Positions 11,788-23,678 of a stretch of 64,000 nucleotides of DNA are shown here, one piece after another. Source of the DNA: Dioszegia crocea (Eukaryota; Basidiomycota; Tremellomycetes; Tremellales; Bulleribasidiaceae); assembly GCA_001600615.1 (NCBI GenBank), contig BCKK01000003.1, positions 1,252,500 to 1,316,499 of the forward strand, given 5' to 3'. Below the pieces are notes generated by a model that had not been told where the DNA came from, ran no database searches, and was given only the letters and a program-made list of their open reading frames with translations. The position numbers and the translations under genes were made by a program. Positions within the stretch are counted from its first letter, which is position 1, and each line of letters starts with the position of its first letter.

Positions 11788-12189
11788 TGGGCAGCAAATG
11801 GGCAGTGATCAAAGCAAGGTTGGCAGCTGCAGAATCGAAGAAGCAAGCATTACCAAATCCCCCGACAACTCGCCGCCGTAACGTAAGCGGAGATCCGTCC
11901 TTGTCCGTCGGGCCGGAGCGGCTCTCGGCTCGATCACTTTTCACCGATTGGATGAGACATCTCGGCGATCTCACAATCTTGATTAGTACCGACCATCTGA
12001 TTGGACGATTAAGGCGTGCTATTTCTGACAACCCTGAGGTGCTGGGCAGTGATCCGGGGTTCGGTTCTGAACCAGTGAACAACATTTTCTAACTGGTTCC
12101 TGTTATCAGCGATAAGGCGGGGGTGGGGAAGGCTGACTGACTGACTATGAATTCACTTCTCATCTGTACTTCTCACTTCCTCAACTAAT
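11788..12189. promoter_or_regulatory. Shared divergent promoter, KAPA synthase / ammonium transporter
   Basis: 402 bp between divergent starts. Several TGATTGG/GATCACTTTTCACC-like blocks and a CTGACTGACTGAC run (12130-12145) are visible, but no motif can be assigned. Two GATA cores (GATAAG at 12111, revcomp elsewhere) would be compatible with nitrogen regulation of the transporter; this is only suggestive. Confidence 0.35.
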
Positions 12190-14026
12190 ATGGGCCTCGG
12201 TATAACCCCCAACCTGACATATGGGTCCTTCACCCCTGGTGCATCTGAAGCCGACCCTGCGATTTTTAACCCCCTCGGCACAGATGTCATTGCCACGGCT
12301 TTGGACGGGACCACGGCGTGTGAGTTTGCCTCTTAGTGCATGCGACTCTGCTGACGGTCAGCATTCGACCCAGGAGACATTGGCTACCTGCTACTATGTG
12401 CTGCTCTCGTCATGTTTATGGTGAGTGAAGAAAAAAATCCGCGCTAATTTCAGATCCCCGGTCTCGGTTTCCTCTATTCTGGTCTCGCAAGACGGAAGAA
12501 CGCTCTATCCCTTCTCTTCATCTGCATGACATCCCTCGCTATCGTCTCCTTCCAGTGGTTCTTTATCGGCTATAGCTTTGTGTGGGTTGTGTCTTAAAGA
12601 TTAGAGGGAACTGAATCCTGACACGCCAGATTCTCGGAGACTGGCGGTGTATTCTGGGGTGATGGAAAGTGAGTTTTTGCCCCAACTATGCTGATGTAAG
12701 AAATGTCGGTTTCCAATCGGTCCTCGACCGACCTATGCCTGAAACCAACGGCAAACAGCCCGAGCTCGTCTACGCAATGTACCAATTGGTAAGCTCTACC
12801 CAAAAGCAACCCTAACATCAGACCTTCGCCGCACTCGTACCTGCCATTCTCATCGGTGCCGCCGCAGAACGCTCGCGCATGCTCCCCGCCATGGTCTTCC
12901 TCTTCTTCTGGACTACCCTAGTCTACGATCCCCTAGCGCACTGGGTCTGGTCCTCCAACGGCTGGGCGTTCAAATGGGGTGTCTTAGACTACGCCGGTGG
13001 TGTCCCCGTCGAAATCGCTTCGGGTATCGGCGGTCTTGCCTACTCCTACTTCATCGGCAAGCGAAGAGACTACGGTACCGACCGTGTCCTTTTCAAACCC
13101 CAAAACGTATCCCAAATCGTCCTCGGTACTGTCCTCCTCTGGGTCGGATGGCTTGGTTTCAACGGTGGTTCATGCTTCGCAGCATCCATCAAAGCCGCCC
13201 TAGCCTTCTTCAACACCAACCTGGCCGGTTCCGTCGGCGCCATGACTTGGCTCATCATGGATTACAGGCTCGAACGTAAATGGTCCGTCGTCGGTTTCTG
13301 TACCGGGGCCATTGCCGGTCTCGTTGCCATCACCCCTGCCGCCGGCTTTGTCGGTCCCCCCGCTGCCGCCCTCATCGGTCTCGTCTCCGCCGTCGTATCC
13401 AACTTGTGCACTCGTCTCAAGCACTCGATGCGCGTCGACGATGTGATGGATATTTTCGCCGTCCACGCGTTGGCAGGTATCGTCGGTGTCCTCATGACTG
13501 GTCTCTTTGCCCAGGCCTCCATGGCTGCCACCGACGGTTTCTCCGCCATTGACGGTGGTTGGTTGTAAGTACCCCTCTATACTACGCTGCCGTGCTAATC
13601 ATCAGGGACCGTAACTGGATTCAACTCGGAAAACAAGTCGCATGGGCTGCCGTCGGCATAACCTGGACTTTCGTCATCACCTACGCCATCATGTTCCTCA
13701 TTAACCTCGTTCCCGGGTTACACTTCCGCGCAACAGAAGAGGCGGAGATTGTGGGTATGGACGAGGTGGAGTTGGGAGAGTACGTTGCCGACTACGCCTT
13801 CTTTGACCGTGATCTCGAGGGGCAATACCAGCACCCTGGGTTCAAGGATCACTATGCTACTGGGTCCAGGCGAGGGAGGGGGGAGCGATCAGCGTCGGCA
13901 GGTCCCAAGGGTCCTCGAGAGGCGGGTGCGAATGCTGCAGGCGCGCAAATGACTCGAGTGCACGAGGAGCAGGTAGCGGAGAGTGCCTCAGCTGCCAACT
14001 CTAGTACGGACGAGAAGAGGGTGTAG
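12190..14026 (+). CDS. Ammonium transporter (Amt/Mep/Rh family)
   Basis: Seven exons (12190-12319, 12362-12420, 12454-12581, 12630-12668, 12701-12788, 12822-13564, 13606-14026) give 535 aa. Eleven-helix Amt architecture: GDIGYLLLCAALVMFM, IPGLGFLYSGLARRKNALS, FQWFFIGYSFVFSETGG, LVPAILIGAAAERSRMLPAM, then WGVLDYAGGVPVEIASG. It moves ammonium into the cell across the plasma membrane. The first position of the twin-histidine pore motif is glutamate (GGVPVEIASG). The second histidine is kept (DIFAVHALAGIVG). Glu at this site is the Mep1/Mep3 type in yeast, while Mep2 has His. The cytosolic tail (from GMDEVELGEY) is about 95 residues and ends in a polar Ser/Ala-rich segment. Very short introns (33 nt each at 12421 and 12789). 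Confidence 0.93.
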
Positions 14027-14357
14027 AGGGTATAGATTTTGGTAGAGGTTTGGCGCTTTTCGCCCGTATTGTTGTTTTTGTTCTCGTATAGACTGAGAAT
14101 GCAGTTGGATTATAGTTTGCAAATGGGTGACTGCCTCTTTGTCAGATTGAGCTATACCTGCTTCGGCTAGACATTAAACTCTCCCTTGTACTCCCTTCAG
14201 CCAAGATCGGCAAGCAGGAGTAAAGACACCATGTGCCTGTCCTCACACGCGACTGATTTCCACTGGACGTTAATCAGTGCTCACCACAGCCAGACCACAA
14301 GTCCCGCGCTCAGTGCAATGCTGGATACATACAAAACACTCTCAACAAGCTACAACC
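14027..14357. other. Convergent 3' flanks
   Basis: 331 bp between the transporter stop and the SPT2 stop. Shared terminator region of two convergent genes; no gene seen. Confidence 0.5.
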
Positions 14358-15676
14358 TCACCTCGCCCTCTTCATCCTCTCCTTCTTCTCCTTCCTCTCC
14401 CTTTCCTCCTTCTCAGCAAGCTCATCTTCCCTTCTGGCAATCCTCGCCGCCCGTCTTTCTTCCTCCTCCACATCACTCAGACCAGCCTCCATATCGCTCC
14501 CACTCGACACATCACTCGCGGCGTACTTGGCCCTTGGAGCTGCCCCACCCGGACGCCGGAACAGCGCCTGAATCGTAGCTGATACACCCGCCATATCGTC
14601 TGGATCCAGATCGACGCGACTGGGTCCGGGGGATGACGACGATGAGGAAGAAGGAGAGCGAGGACGACGTTTAGTCTGAGTAGCCACAGGCCGGGCTGAC
14701 GAGGGGATAGGAGGTGGTTTGGATTTTGGTTTGAGTGTAGGTCTAGGCGAAACGCTTCGAGGTCGTTTTGTCCCCGTCCGTCCAATAGGGGGGTTCACAC
14801 CCTCAGAGCTCTTGGTCCTTCCCATTGGCTCAGGCTTGGTCCTATTCGCCCGTAAATCCCTCGCAATCTCATCAATCGACCGCCTATCCCACCCCGCTCG
14901 GCCCGGCGCCAACTTTCTCAAATCGCCCACATCCGCTCCGCCCTTCTTGCCCCCAGCCATTTTTTTAGGTATTGGCGGTAGAGATGGTTGTGGCCGATGT
15001 ATGCTGTTGGGTCTAGGCACAGGTGCAGGCGAGCTCGACCCACCCCTCTCGTCCGTCTCGACCAGACTCCGTATAGACGCCAAACCCCCATTTCCTTGCT
15101 TTTTCAATTGTTGCGCAAATGCCCTGGCAGCCTTTTCTTTCCGGCTAAGCAGAGGCGGCGTCGTATCCCTCTCCTTCTCCTTCTTATCCTTTCCCTTATT
15201 TCCACCTCCACTACCCCCACTCCTCTGAGACGAAGCACGCCCAGCGCCATTGCCATTCCCCAACTTCCCTCCACCAGGCGCAAGCTTATTCCTCGGCTGG
15301 CTAGGACCAGCAAGGGATGACGGCGCAAACTCGTCCTCTGCAAAAGGGTTGTATTCGACCGTTCGCGAGGATCCGGCAGTGGGTAGATTTGTAAGAGCAG
15401 CATTGGCAAGCATGAGTTCTGTCCGGCGCGCCTGGGCTGCAGCTTCGTCTAGACGTTTACGCCTCTAATTCATCAGCTTTAGGCTATACACAACGCCGCT
15501 CAACTGACCGCTTCGGCCTCCTTGGCAGCTGCCGCATCCTTCTCCTTCTTGGCCGCTATCTCCCGCTTGATTTCCGCTTCCTTGTGTGCTTGAAACTCCT
15601 GCGCTCGAGCTTTCGTCTTGAGGTACTACTTGTCAGTGGGTGGCGGTGGGACAAAGGGTGGACTTACGTCCGACAT
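14358..15676 (-). CDS. SPT2-family chromatin protein (histone chaperone)
   Basis: Three exons (15676-15668, 15625-15509, 15464-14358) give 410 aa; the first coding exon is nine nt (MSD). A charged N-terminal helix (RAQEFQAHKEAEIKREIAA) and a long basic, Ser/Pro-rich disordered middle lead to the diagnostic C-terminal SPT2 domain: IQALFRRPGGAAPRAKY, then SDVSSGSDMEAGLSDVEEEE and ARIARREDELAEKEERERK. SPT2 proteins bind H3-H4 tetramers behind RNA polymerase II. The donor of intron 2 is GTCAGT, less usual but phase-correct. Divergent from RPN11 across 375 bp. Confidence 0.85.
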
Positions 15677-16051
15677 CCTCCGTCTGGGATTGAGCGTCTT
15701 GGGATAGCGATATCAATCTTGCGTCCAAATAAGGACTGATGGTGAGGATGCTCTAGGTCGTTAGGGGAGCATAGCACTGTTTGGATTGGGATAAGGTGGA
15801 ATGGAAGGCTGGAAGGTGGACCTCGCTGGACGCGTTATATCCGGTTCCTAAAAGGGGGGCGCAAATAAGTCTCACCCACCACCTGCGCGTGGTCATCGCT
15901 TGCATACCTCAATTGCTTCTACTTCACTATACTTATCTGCTTTTCACCTTCTGTATAGCTCGAGCAAAGTAGATAACCCCGCCAGACGCCTGAAAGATAC
16001 CCAACGAACCACCGACTTTCTGCGTTTTCTTCACACTAAAAATCGACCCAA
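15677..16051. promoter_or_regulatory. Divergent promoter, SPT2-like / RPN11
   Basis: 375 bp between divergent starts. CGGTTCCT and GGGTGGCGGTGGGAC-like GC boxes lie on the SPT2 side. I saw no copy of the proteasome-associated control element (GGTGGCAAA). No gene seen. Confidence 0.35.
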
Positions 16052-17327
<1,276 letters not shown>

Positions 17328-17686
17328 CAGAGCTATAGACGAATAAGGCAGGTGAAGCACGTAGCAGGTTCACATGTGACATATGCGCTTCAGACACCAT
17401 ATTCATGCAACTCAATGACCCTGGATTGCGATTTCGTCCGGGAATTTACACAGCTGAATGAGCGCTAGGAGGCGATGTCGGCAGTGGTTTGGGGAGTGGT
17501 CGTTGCGGAGGATGTCGCTAGCTTTTATGAGGGAACGAGCGAGATATGAGGAAATTTGAACCTAGAGCTGCGCATTACTAAAGACAACTGATCCCACATG
17601 GCTAATATGACATTGACCCAAACACCAACACCGAGCTGATGATAGGCTTTCATCAAACGCATTTAAATCAACTCGCTAAGCTATCT
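17328..17686. other. Convergent 3' region
   Basis: 359 bp between RPN11 and the NmrA-like gene, both ending here. It may include a final RPN11 exon (see that entry). Otherwise nothing seen. Confidence 0.45.
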
Positions 17687-18610
17687 CTAATCATGAGGAT
17701 GGGTCTCTAACCATACTTTCAGACTCTGCGGCGAACTTGGCTGAAAGCCACGAACGAGTTCCCTTTCCAAAGCCCAAGTGCCTTTGGTGCAGCATAGCAC
17801 AAACGCGTACCTCATCCAGTCTGACCAGTGGCTGGCGCCGTCTTTCTTCTCCTGGACTTTCCTCTCCAAATCCTCGATGCTACCCCTCTTGACCACCTTG
17901 ACTTTGGTTCCTCTTGTGTCCTCGTACATCTCCCGGACCTCATTCAAGCTGCACTCCATTGAAGACAACGAGACAAATCCTCCATCCTCTGCATTCTCCG
18001 AAGTGACCAGCTCAACCGCCCACTTTCCGCCATCCTCCTCCGTTGTGAAACTCCATTTTTCGTCTCCTGTGCCCCAGATATGCAGCTCCTTGGGTTGACA
18101 TTTGGGATCCCATACCCCGCCTACATCTGGCGTAAAGTCGCCTTGACCTTCGCCGCCAAAGAGAACATCGAGGAATGTACCGCTGAAGATGTGGAGCGGT
18201 TTGATTGTGCTGGTCAATGCAGCTTGGATGTGAAACATTCGGGTGGGATCGTACACAGGAATGTCGCCCATTGGGACTTTTCGCCAGTCGTTGTTGTGAC
18301 TAGCCGACAAGTAGCGTTTAACACCTGCGCGTTCGGCGGCTCGGAGTAGGAGTAATTGCCCGTCCAGGTGCAGTTCGGGGTTCCCGGAATAGGCGCAGAT
18401 GATTGCGTCAACACCTGCACAGGCGCGGTCGAGGGCCTCGATGTCGTAGTAGGTCGTGCTGCGAACGAAACTCTCGCACCTGGCGAGGATGGATGCGTCG
18501 AGCTTATCAGGTGATCGAGAAAGGCCGCGAACCTGGTGCCCGAGACCGAGAGCGTGGCGGGCAGCGTGGTGGCCTATGTTACCGGTGATACCTGAAATCA
18601 AAACCAGCAT
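17687..18610 (-). CDS. NmrA-like / atypical short-chain NAD(P)-binding oxidoreductase
   Basis: A single coding exon of 307 aa. The N-terminal Rossmann motif GITGNIGHHAARHALGLGH (G-x-x-G-x-x-G), a following basic residue pattern (RGLSRSPDK) and GVDAIICAYSGNPELH fit the NmrA/isoflavone-reductase branch of atypical SDRs, which bind NAD(P). AERAGVKRYLSASHNND resembles the weak active-site region of that branch. The substrate is unknown; members include sensors without catalysis. The in-frame upstream stretch has no similarity, and the ATG at 18610 sits two residues before the Rossmann strand. The leader upstream appears spliced (next entry). Confidence 0.75.
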   Translation of the reverse strand: MLVLISGITGNIGHHAARHALGLGHQVRGLSRSPDKLDASILARCESFVRSTTYYDIEALDRACAGVDAIICAYSGNPELHLDGQLLLLRAAERAGVKRYLSASHNNDWRKVPMGDIPVYDPTRMFHIQAALTSTIKPLHIFSGTFLDVLFGGEGQGDFTPDVGGVWDPKCQPKELHIWGTGDEKWSFTTEEDGGKWAVELVTSENAEDGGFVSLSSMECSLNEVREMYEDTRGTKVKVVKRGSIEDLERKVQEKKDGASHWSDWMRYAFVLCCTKGTWALERELVRGFQPSSPQSLKVWLETHPHD

Positions 18611-18950
18611 CGTGCAACTGGTTTTGATCGAGGTCAAGTATACCGGAGAAGAAGCTCTGATTGTTAGCCGTTGTCCGATAATTCGGGTGCTTGAGTGAGC
18701 ATACTTAGAACCTGAGTCTCTCCGAGTAACCTCTATCAAGGTCTAGCAGCTCTGTATATGTGTGATAAGAACTGTTTGTTAGCCTTTGCCAAATGAGTAG
18801 AGATCATAAGCGAGCTTACCTAGGGCGCCTGTGTACGCTGTGGTTGGTTTTTGACGTTGAGTATTGCCGCTGACAAAGCTCTACCTGTCAACTTTTGCCA
18901 AACGACTCGAGGTCGTTGGTCGAACTCACCGGAAACGTGTGTTATATAGC
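18611..18950 (-). promoter_or_regulatory. 5' leader with three predicted introns
   Basis: Reading toward the NmrA-like start there are three introns with good signals: 18929-18885 (GTGAGT...TTGACAG, 45 nt), 18819-18772 (GTAAGC...CTAACAAACAG, 48 nt) and 18704-18657 (GTATGC...CTAACAATCAG, 48 nt). No conserved coding potential lies between them, so they probably belong to the 5' UTR. The first two share the core CRTTTGGCAAARG. Confidence 0.45.
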
Positions 18951-19331
18951 TAGAGGTCCAAGAGATGAATCAGATAGAAATACGAGAGGCAATATATATG
19001 GGAATGCGATTCTAGACTCATCGGCCTGATGGATCATCCGGGTCCGAGACCGAGTCGGACATTACCTGTTACACACGAGTAGGCCTGCACGCTCGTCAGA
19101 GTTGAGTCGGCCTGGTTGCTCGATCGACTGTTCGGAACCGAGTCGGAGCCGGGAAGACAGTACAGTAGTGACATGTGACGTGTGACATGTGACACTAGGC
19201 CGGTATGTCGCGTGACGTGACACCTTACAGCTAGCGAGGACCTTGTTCAGGATTCTCCATCTCGACAAGTACATACAGCAACAGTACAGACCCCAGTAGA
19301 AACTTTGCTCTCCACCGTTGCAGAGTTCAGA
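18951..19331. other. Intergenic with short GTGACATGTGAC repeats
   Basis: 381 bp. 19169-19205 contains overlapping GTGACATGTGAC, GTGTGACATGTGAC and further GTGACGTGACA units, and CCGAGTCGGA occurs at about 19051 and 19138. These are possible binding-site clusters upstream of the F-box pseudogene or the NmrA gene. No gene seen. Confidence 0.4.
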
Positions 19332-20640
19332 ATGGCTTCACCATCCCCCGCTACCCACCTTCTCCTTTCACATCTACACCGAGATTGCTACATACTCGGA
19401 CGGAAAGACAACATGGCGGATGATGTTTATCTCTCGAGCGATGCGGCAAGGCGCAGAAATGGCTCTGCGGCCCTATCTGAGCAGCAAAACTCTGGCTGCG
19501 GACTCTTTGCCTTTGGATCGTGAGTTTATGGGCTATGCCATCGATGCCCAGCTGATTGGCTATCAGTCTACAAACCCATCGAGCCCTCATCAGACCTAGC
19601 GGTCAACGATAGACCGCGCCGAGCAGCGCTCCGAGCCAAAAGTAACCTCCTCGCTCGACATCTCACCTCATATTCCCCCTTTGCCTCCCTCCTCCGTCAT
19701 CTCCACGTCAAGCATCGAGATGATGAAAACTACGCCGGCTGGCCATACCTCCGAGACCTCTCCCCTCACCTCGAGATTCTCGAAATCCACCTTATAGATT
19801 GACTCTGAGCCATGGCGCATTCAGGAGAGCGCCGTAACGCGGCTGTCGGCGAACAGTGACGCTGTCCGGGCCCGGACCTTCGATCATAAAACCAATCAAA
19901 CTCTAAAGTCACACGCCTCGCAGTCTGCACATCCGCACGGCTCATCCGTCATCTGGCCGGGCTGATAGCATTCCTTCCCGATCTACACTTCGCAATTCTT
20001 CGACGGGGAATCAGACGAGTACCTCGGCGACGATGATGACTGAGAGTCTGAGACGCACTCTCTCGAAGTAGCTATCCCGGTCATCTCTCGGCTCGACCGA
20101 ATTCGTGATGAGGGGTGAAGAAAACGCCATGGCCGACATCTCATACCACGTTCTGGGTCGGTTTCATTACACTTTACATTACGGACTGGCCGGCCTCTGA
20201 GTTCGACCTGGAAGAAGACAATGGAGCCAGCCTCGCACTTAGTCTGGAAGGCATAAATCTCAACATGGCCAAAATGCTCCAGCCTCGAGCGGCCAGCCTT
20301 CTACGGATCTTGCCCTGACGAGGAAGTCAGGCGTATGCGGAAGCTTAAGCGGGAGGGCTGGGCAAGATTCACCTTTCTCAAACTGCGGAGTCTGGTATTA
20401 CAGCGTGGGCTGGACGGGGAAGAGGAATATCGAGATTATCCATTGTCGAATAACGTATTTCCTTCATCCCAACTTGCTTTGCTGGGCAGCGCGGCACTGG
20501 ACCTCCAGATCCGTCAATCTTTCGTATACTCTTTAAGATCTTTGGCAGCCTCCCCAATATCCAATCCAGGCAGCACGACGAGTACCCACACATCCCTTCT
20601 CTCGAATCGGCTCTGAGGAGATCATCTACTCTTAACTCGA
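19332..20640 (+). pseudogene. F-box/LRR-like pseudogene, family A, only plus-strand copy
   Basis: Family A segments can be read in order, but in different frames and with stops. An F-box piece (IYTEIATYSDGKTTW, then SRAMRQGAEMALRPYLSSK) starts in one frame and shifts relative to the ATG at 19332. A donor/acceptor pair at about 19520-19566 leads into YKPIEPSSDLAVNDRPRR and HLTSYSPFASLLRHLHV. That frame ends in TGA just after HLEILEIHLID (about 19801). Later pieces (RLAVCTSARLIRHLAGL; SLALSLEGINLNMAKML) are separated by more stops. The 3' part (about 20335-20616) keeps FLKLRSLVLQRGLDG. The many lesions make it clearly non-functional. 20641-20920 holds nothing recognised. Confidence 0.8.
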
Positions 20641-20920
20641 CCCAGCGACACACCCCTCGACCTACCGGCCAGAAACCTTTGGAGTGACAAGTCCGACGCC
20701 ATAGATGCGGATATTCAGATATAGGCGGTAGTGGAAGCTTTCTGGTGGGCATAGGGTGGATAAGGCTTGGGTATCAGGGAGAATCGTTACAACAATCAGT
20801 CTGTCGCCTCAATCACGGAGTTCAAACCTTGCCCTATTGCCGAAGGCACTTTCCAGCATTAGATCCTGCGCGGCCGGTACAGTATACATACAACGATAGT
20901 CGGATTGGCAGAACAAGGGG

Positions 20921-21872
20921 TCAGGACCGGCAATGGCCCAAAGTAGCTCCGCAAAACTGCGCAATGAAGAAGTACAAGACCAACTGTATTGTCAGCCGAG
21001 TGTAAAAGAGATGCGGGAGGATTTGCAACTCACAACGCCAACGACACCGGTAAGAGCCATGATCCGGGTATTGCGCCACCATTGCTGCCGACGAACATTC
21101 CGTGCCCCCCTCCTGAATGCAATCGCCTGGCCAGATAGTGTATCCGTCTTGTCCACCAGTAGATCGAGACGTTCCCCACGCTGTAATATCTGGTCGATGT
21201 TCTGGACCATGATATTCTTCACGTTGTCCAGATCGCCGCGGGCCTGTTTGAGGGGGTCGGCAGGGGGTGCGGTGGTGTATTGGTGCATAAGCTGTAGGAG
21301 TTAGAATTTGCTATAAACTCAAGCGAGATCAAATCACCTTTGAGAGCTCCCCCTCGAAGTCTCCGAGCGAGTGAGAGCCAGCGGTGATTATCTCATCAGG
21401 CGAGAACATGCTCGTGAACTAAACGTTGGTCAGCTTCTTCTGGCAATCTGCAGAAAGTAGCGCACACGTTGTGAGACAGCGTCCAAAAACGCAAATGGCA
21501 TACGCCTTCCCACTGAGTCATCCGCCATAACCAAGTACACCACGCCATCGAGGCTCATATAGTGGATAAGGCGATCTTGCCAGACGTCTACGTGTTTCAG
21601 CGAATGTCGTCTCCTGAGTGGATTCGGAGCCATCAGGCTCACATGTCAATTTGGAATTGTTAGGCGGGATCTTGCTGAGACTAAAGAATCAGTTCACGAT
21701 CGGTAAGAAGAGCTCCAGTTAGCCTACATAGTGATTTGAGCAGCTACATCATCAGCGTTGACGACGGGTACAAGAGGTCTTGCGACTTACCTGGCTTCAA
21801 CTCCGCCACGCCAGTAGCATATTCCGCAAGTAAGGTCGTGCCTCTCGCGACCAAGGCGTGAATGAGCGACAT
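20921..21872 (-). CDS. VAMP7-type R-SNARE (longin domain synaptobrevin)
   Basis: Seven exons (21872-21791, 21743-21728, 21680-21643, 21587-21466, 21418-21338, 21291-21034, 20983-20921) give 219 aa. The longin domain opens SLIHALVARGTTLLAEYATG, runs through LSKIPPNNSKLT and DRLIHYMSLDGVVYLVMADD, and ends GRRMPFAFLDAVSQRF. The SNARE motif is DPLKQARGDLDNVKNIMVQN and IDQILQRGERLDLLVDKT, with the zero-layer arginine in QILQRGE. A basic linker (RRGARNVRRQQWW) and one C-terminal membrane helix (MALTGVVGVLVLYFFIAQF) follow. It should act in vacuolar/endosomal fusion (Nyv1/Vamp7 role). Exons of 16, 38 and 63 nt all keep phase. Confidence 0.9.
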
Positions 21873-22073
21873 CTTGAAGGTGAGTATAGAGATGTCTGAG
21901 TCGGAAGGTGATGCACAAAGGCAAAAGGAGCTGCTGGTTGCACCGCGCACCAAAGCCAGATCTTTACGTCATCGTCCGGACTTCCCCGATCGGCCGAAAG
22001 CGGAAATTCTTGCGCTGAAGTTCATCTTTTGCGCCACTATGTGATTTAGATCTATACATCGCCTTCGCTCAAC

Positions 22074-23447
22074 ATGGACAGCTTCGATCTTGACGAGGGG
22101 TGGGATAGTCTGCCGGTAGCGGAACTTCTGCCCTACGCGACCATGTTGAGTGAATTTGAAAATGTCAACGTCCTCGCCCCCCTCGTCCGATGCAGCAAGC
22201 TGCCCTTCCGACATCTCACATCGCTGTACGAGACCCATGCCACTCATACACCGATGATCCTCGCTCCAGAGTTCTCGAGGAGTCAGAAAGCTCGCACAAG
22301 CGACTTTACCACGAGTAAAGAGGAGCGAGGGGTGTTCTGGATGGAGCCGAGAAACAGAACCTCTGGACCTGCGGACGAGAAGGAAAATATCGACTTTGAC
22401 CAGCCGGGTCCATCACGGCGGCCCGACACTTCTGGGCATTCCCGCCTACCGCCTACTCTCAATGCACCAACGGCGAGCTCGCGCCTAGTCAGAGGCTGTC
22501 TGATTGCTCAATTCGCTTCTCCGAACGGCCCTTCGCTGGCTGACGCCGCCGAGCTCATCTCGCCCTACGTTGATGGGCTGGACCTGAATTGCGGCTGTCC
22601 CCAGAAGTGGGCGTATAACGAGGGGATAGGATGCGCGCTACTTCGTAAGCCTGAGCTGGTCGGGGATATGGTGCGGTGTGTGAAGGACCGGGTGGGGTGG
22701 GACTTCCCCGTCAGCGTCAAGATACGTATAGACCCTGATCTTCGGTATGTTGTCGAGATCTTGAATGTTGTCGAGATCTTGAAGCCAATGGTCGATTCAG
22801 GAAACATCAGCTTACTAGCAGATAGTCTAACTGAGCAACTGGTACAAACAGCCATCAAATCCGGCGTCTCACATATCACAATCCACGGCCGAACTCGCCA
22901 TCAACCCTCGTCAGAGCCCGTCAATCTAGACGGCATCAAGTTCGCGGTGGAGTGCGCCAAGGGTGAAGTACCATGCGTTGGTAATGGGGATATCTGGACG
23001 ACGGAAGATTGTTTGAGAATGAGGAATACAGGAGTGAGGGGCGTAATGGCCGCTCGAGGATTACTGGCAAAGTGCGTATCATCCCAATACTCAGACATCA
23101 AAGCTGACCCAGACAGCCCAGGTCTTTTCGCCGGATACGACAAGACCCCCATACATGCCGTCGAGCAATTTATGGCTCTGTCGGTGGACTATGGGCTGAT
23201 TTTCCCGCTATTGTACGTCCAGCCTCTACTGGAGATGCGTTGTTTGCGCTAACATTCTAGTCAAAAGCATATGGCCTACATGCTTGAATCGCACTTCACC
23301 CGGGCGGAGAGGGTCTGGTTCAACCAGCTTCCATCGACTGTAGCTTGTGTCGACCATATCGTGGGTAGTCGGGGGATGGACTTTCAGAGTAAAAGGGGAA
23401 CCATCTGGGATGCTCGAAGAGGCAGATCAGCGCAGGGGTCGATATGA
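22074..23447 (+). CDS. DUS4: tRNA-dihydrouridine synthase, Dus4 type
   Basis: Four exons (22074-22744, 22826-23071, 23117-23212, 23261-23447) give 399 aa. This flavin-dependent TIM barrel reduces uridine in the tRNA D-loop. Signatures: NVLAPLVRCSKLPFRHL, DGLDLNCGCPQKWA (catalytic Cys), SVKIRIDPDLRLTEQLV, HITIHGRTRHQ, VPCVGNGDI and GVMAARGLLANPGLFAGY. Compared with other Dus4 proteins there is a roughly 40-residue polar insert after MILAPEFSRSQKARTSDF (GPADEKENIDFDQPGPS). Intron 1 is 81 nt, in frame and stop-free, and includes an 18-bp tandem duplication; removing it gives the family-typical DLRLTEQLV. Confidence 0.92.
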
Positions 23448-23678
23448 TTAGATGAATTTGAATTCAGCGTCCTCTACGTATAGCTATCCCATAGTGTTAG
23501 GAGTACGTAGCGGAGCTTCACGTATGACGACAAACAATAGCTCCAAGCTCTCTCACCCCGGATATAGCCTGACGTTCCGCGTTTCACCCGGATGTACGAG
23601 TAGCTGGGACAAGGATGAAACCTCTCTTCAGCTGCGCCTTATCTTGAGACCTTTCAACCAGGGCAAAGGGCTGTCCAG

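Noticed and set aside
14719..15228. 169-codon plus-strand frame
   Set aside because: Antisense to the low-complexity region of the SPT2-like gene; its composition mirrors that gene.
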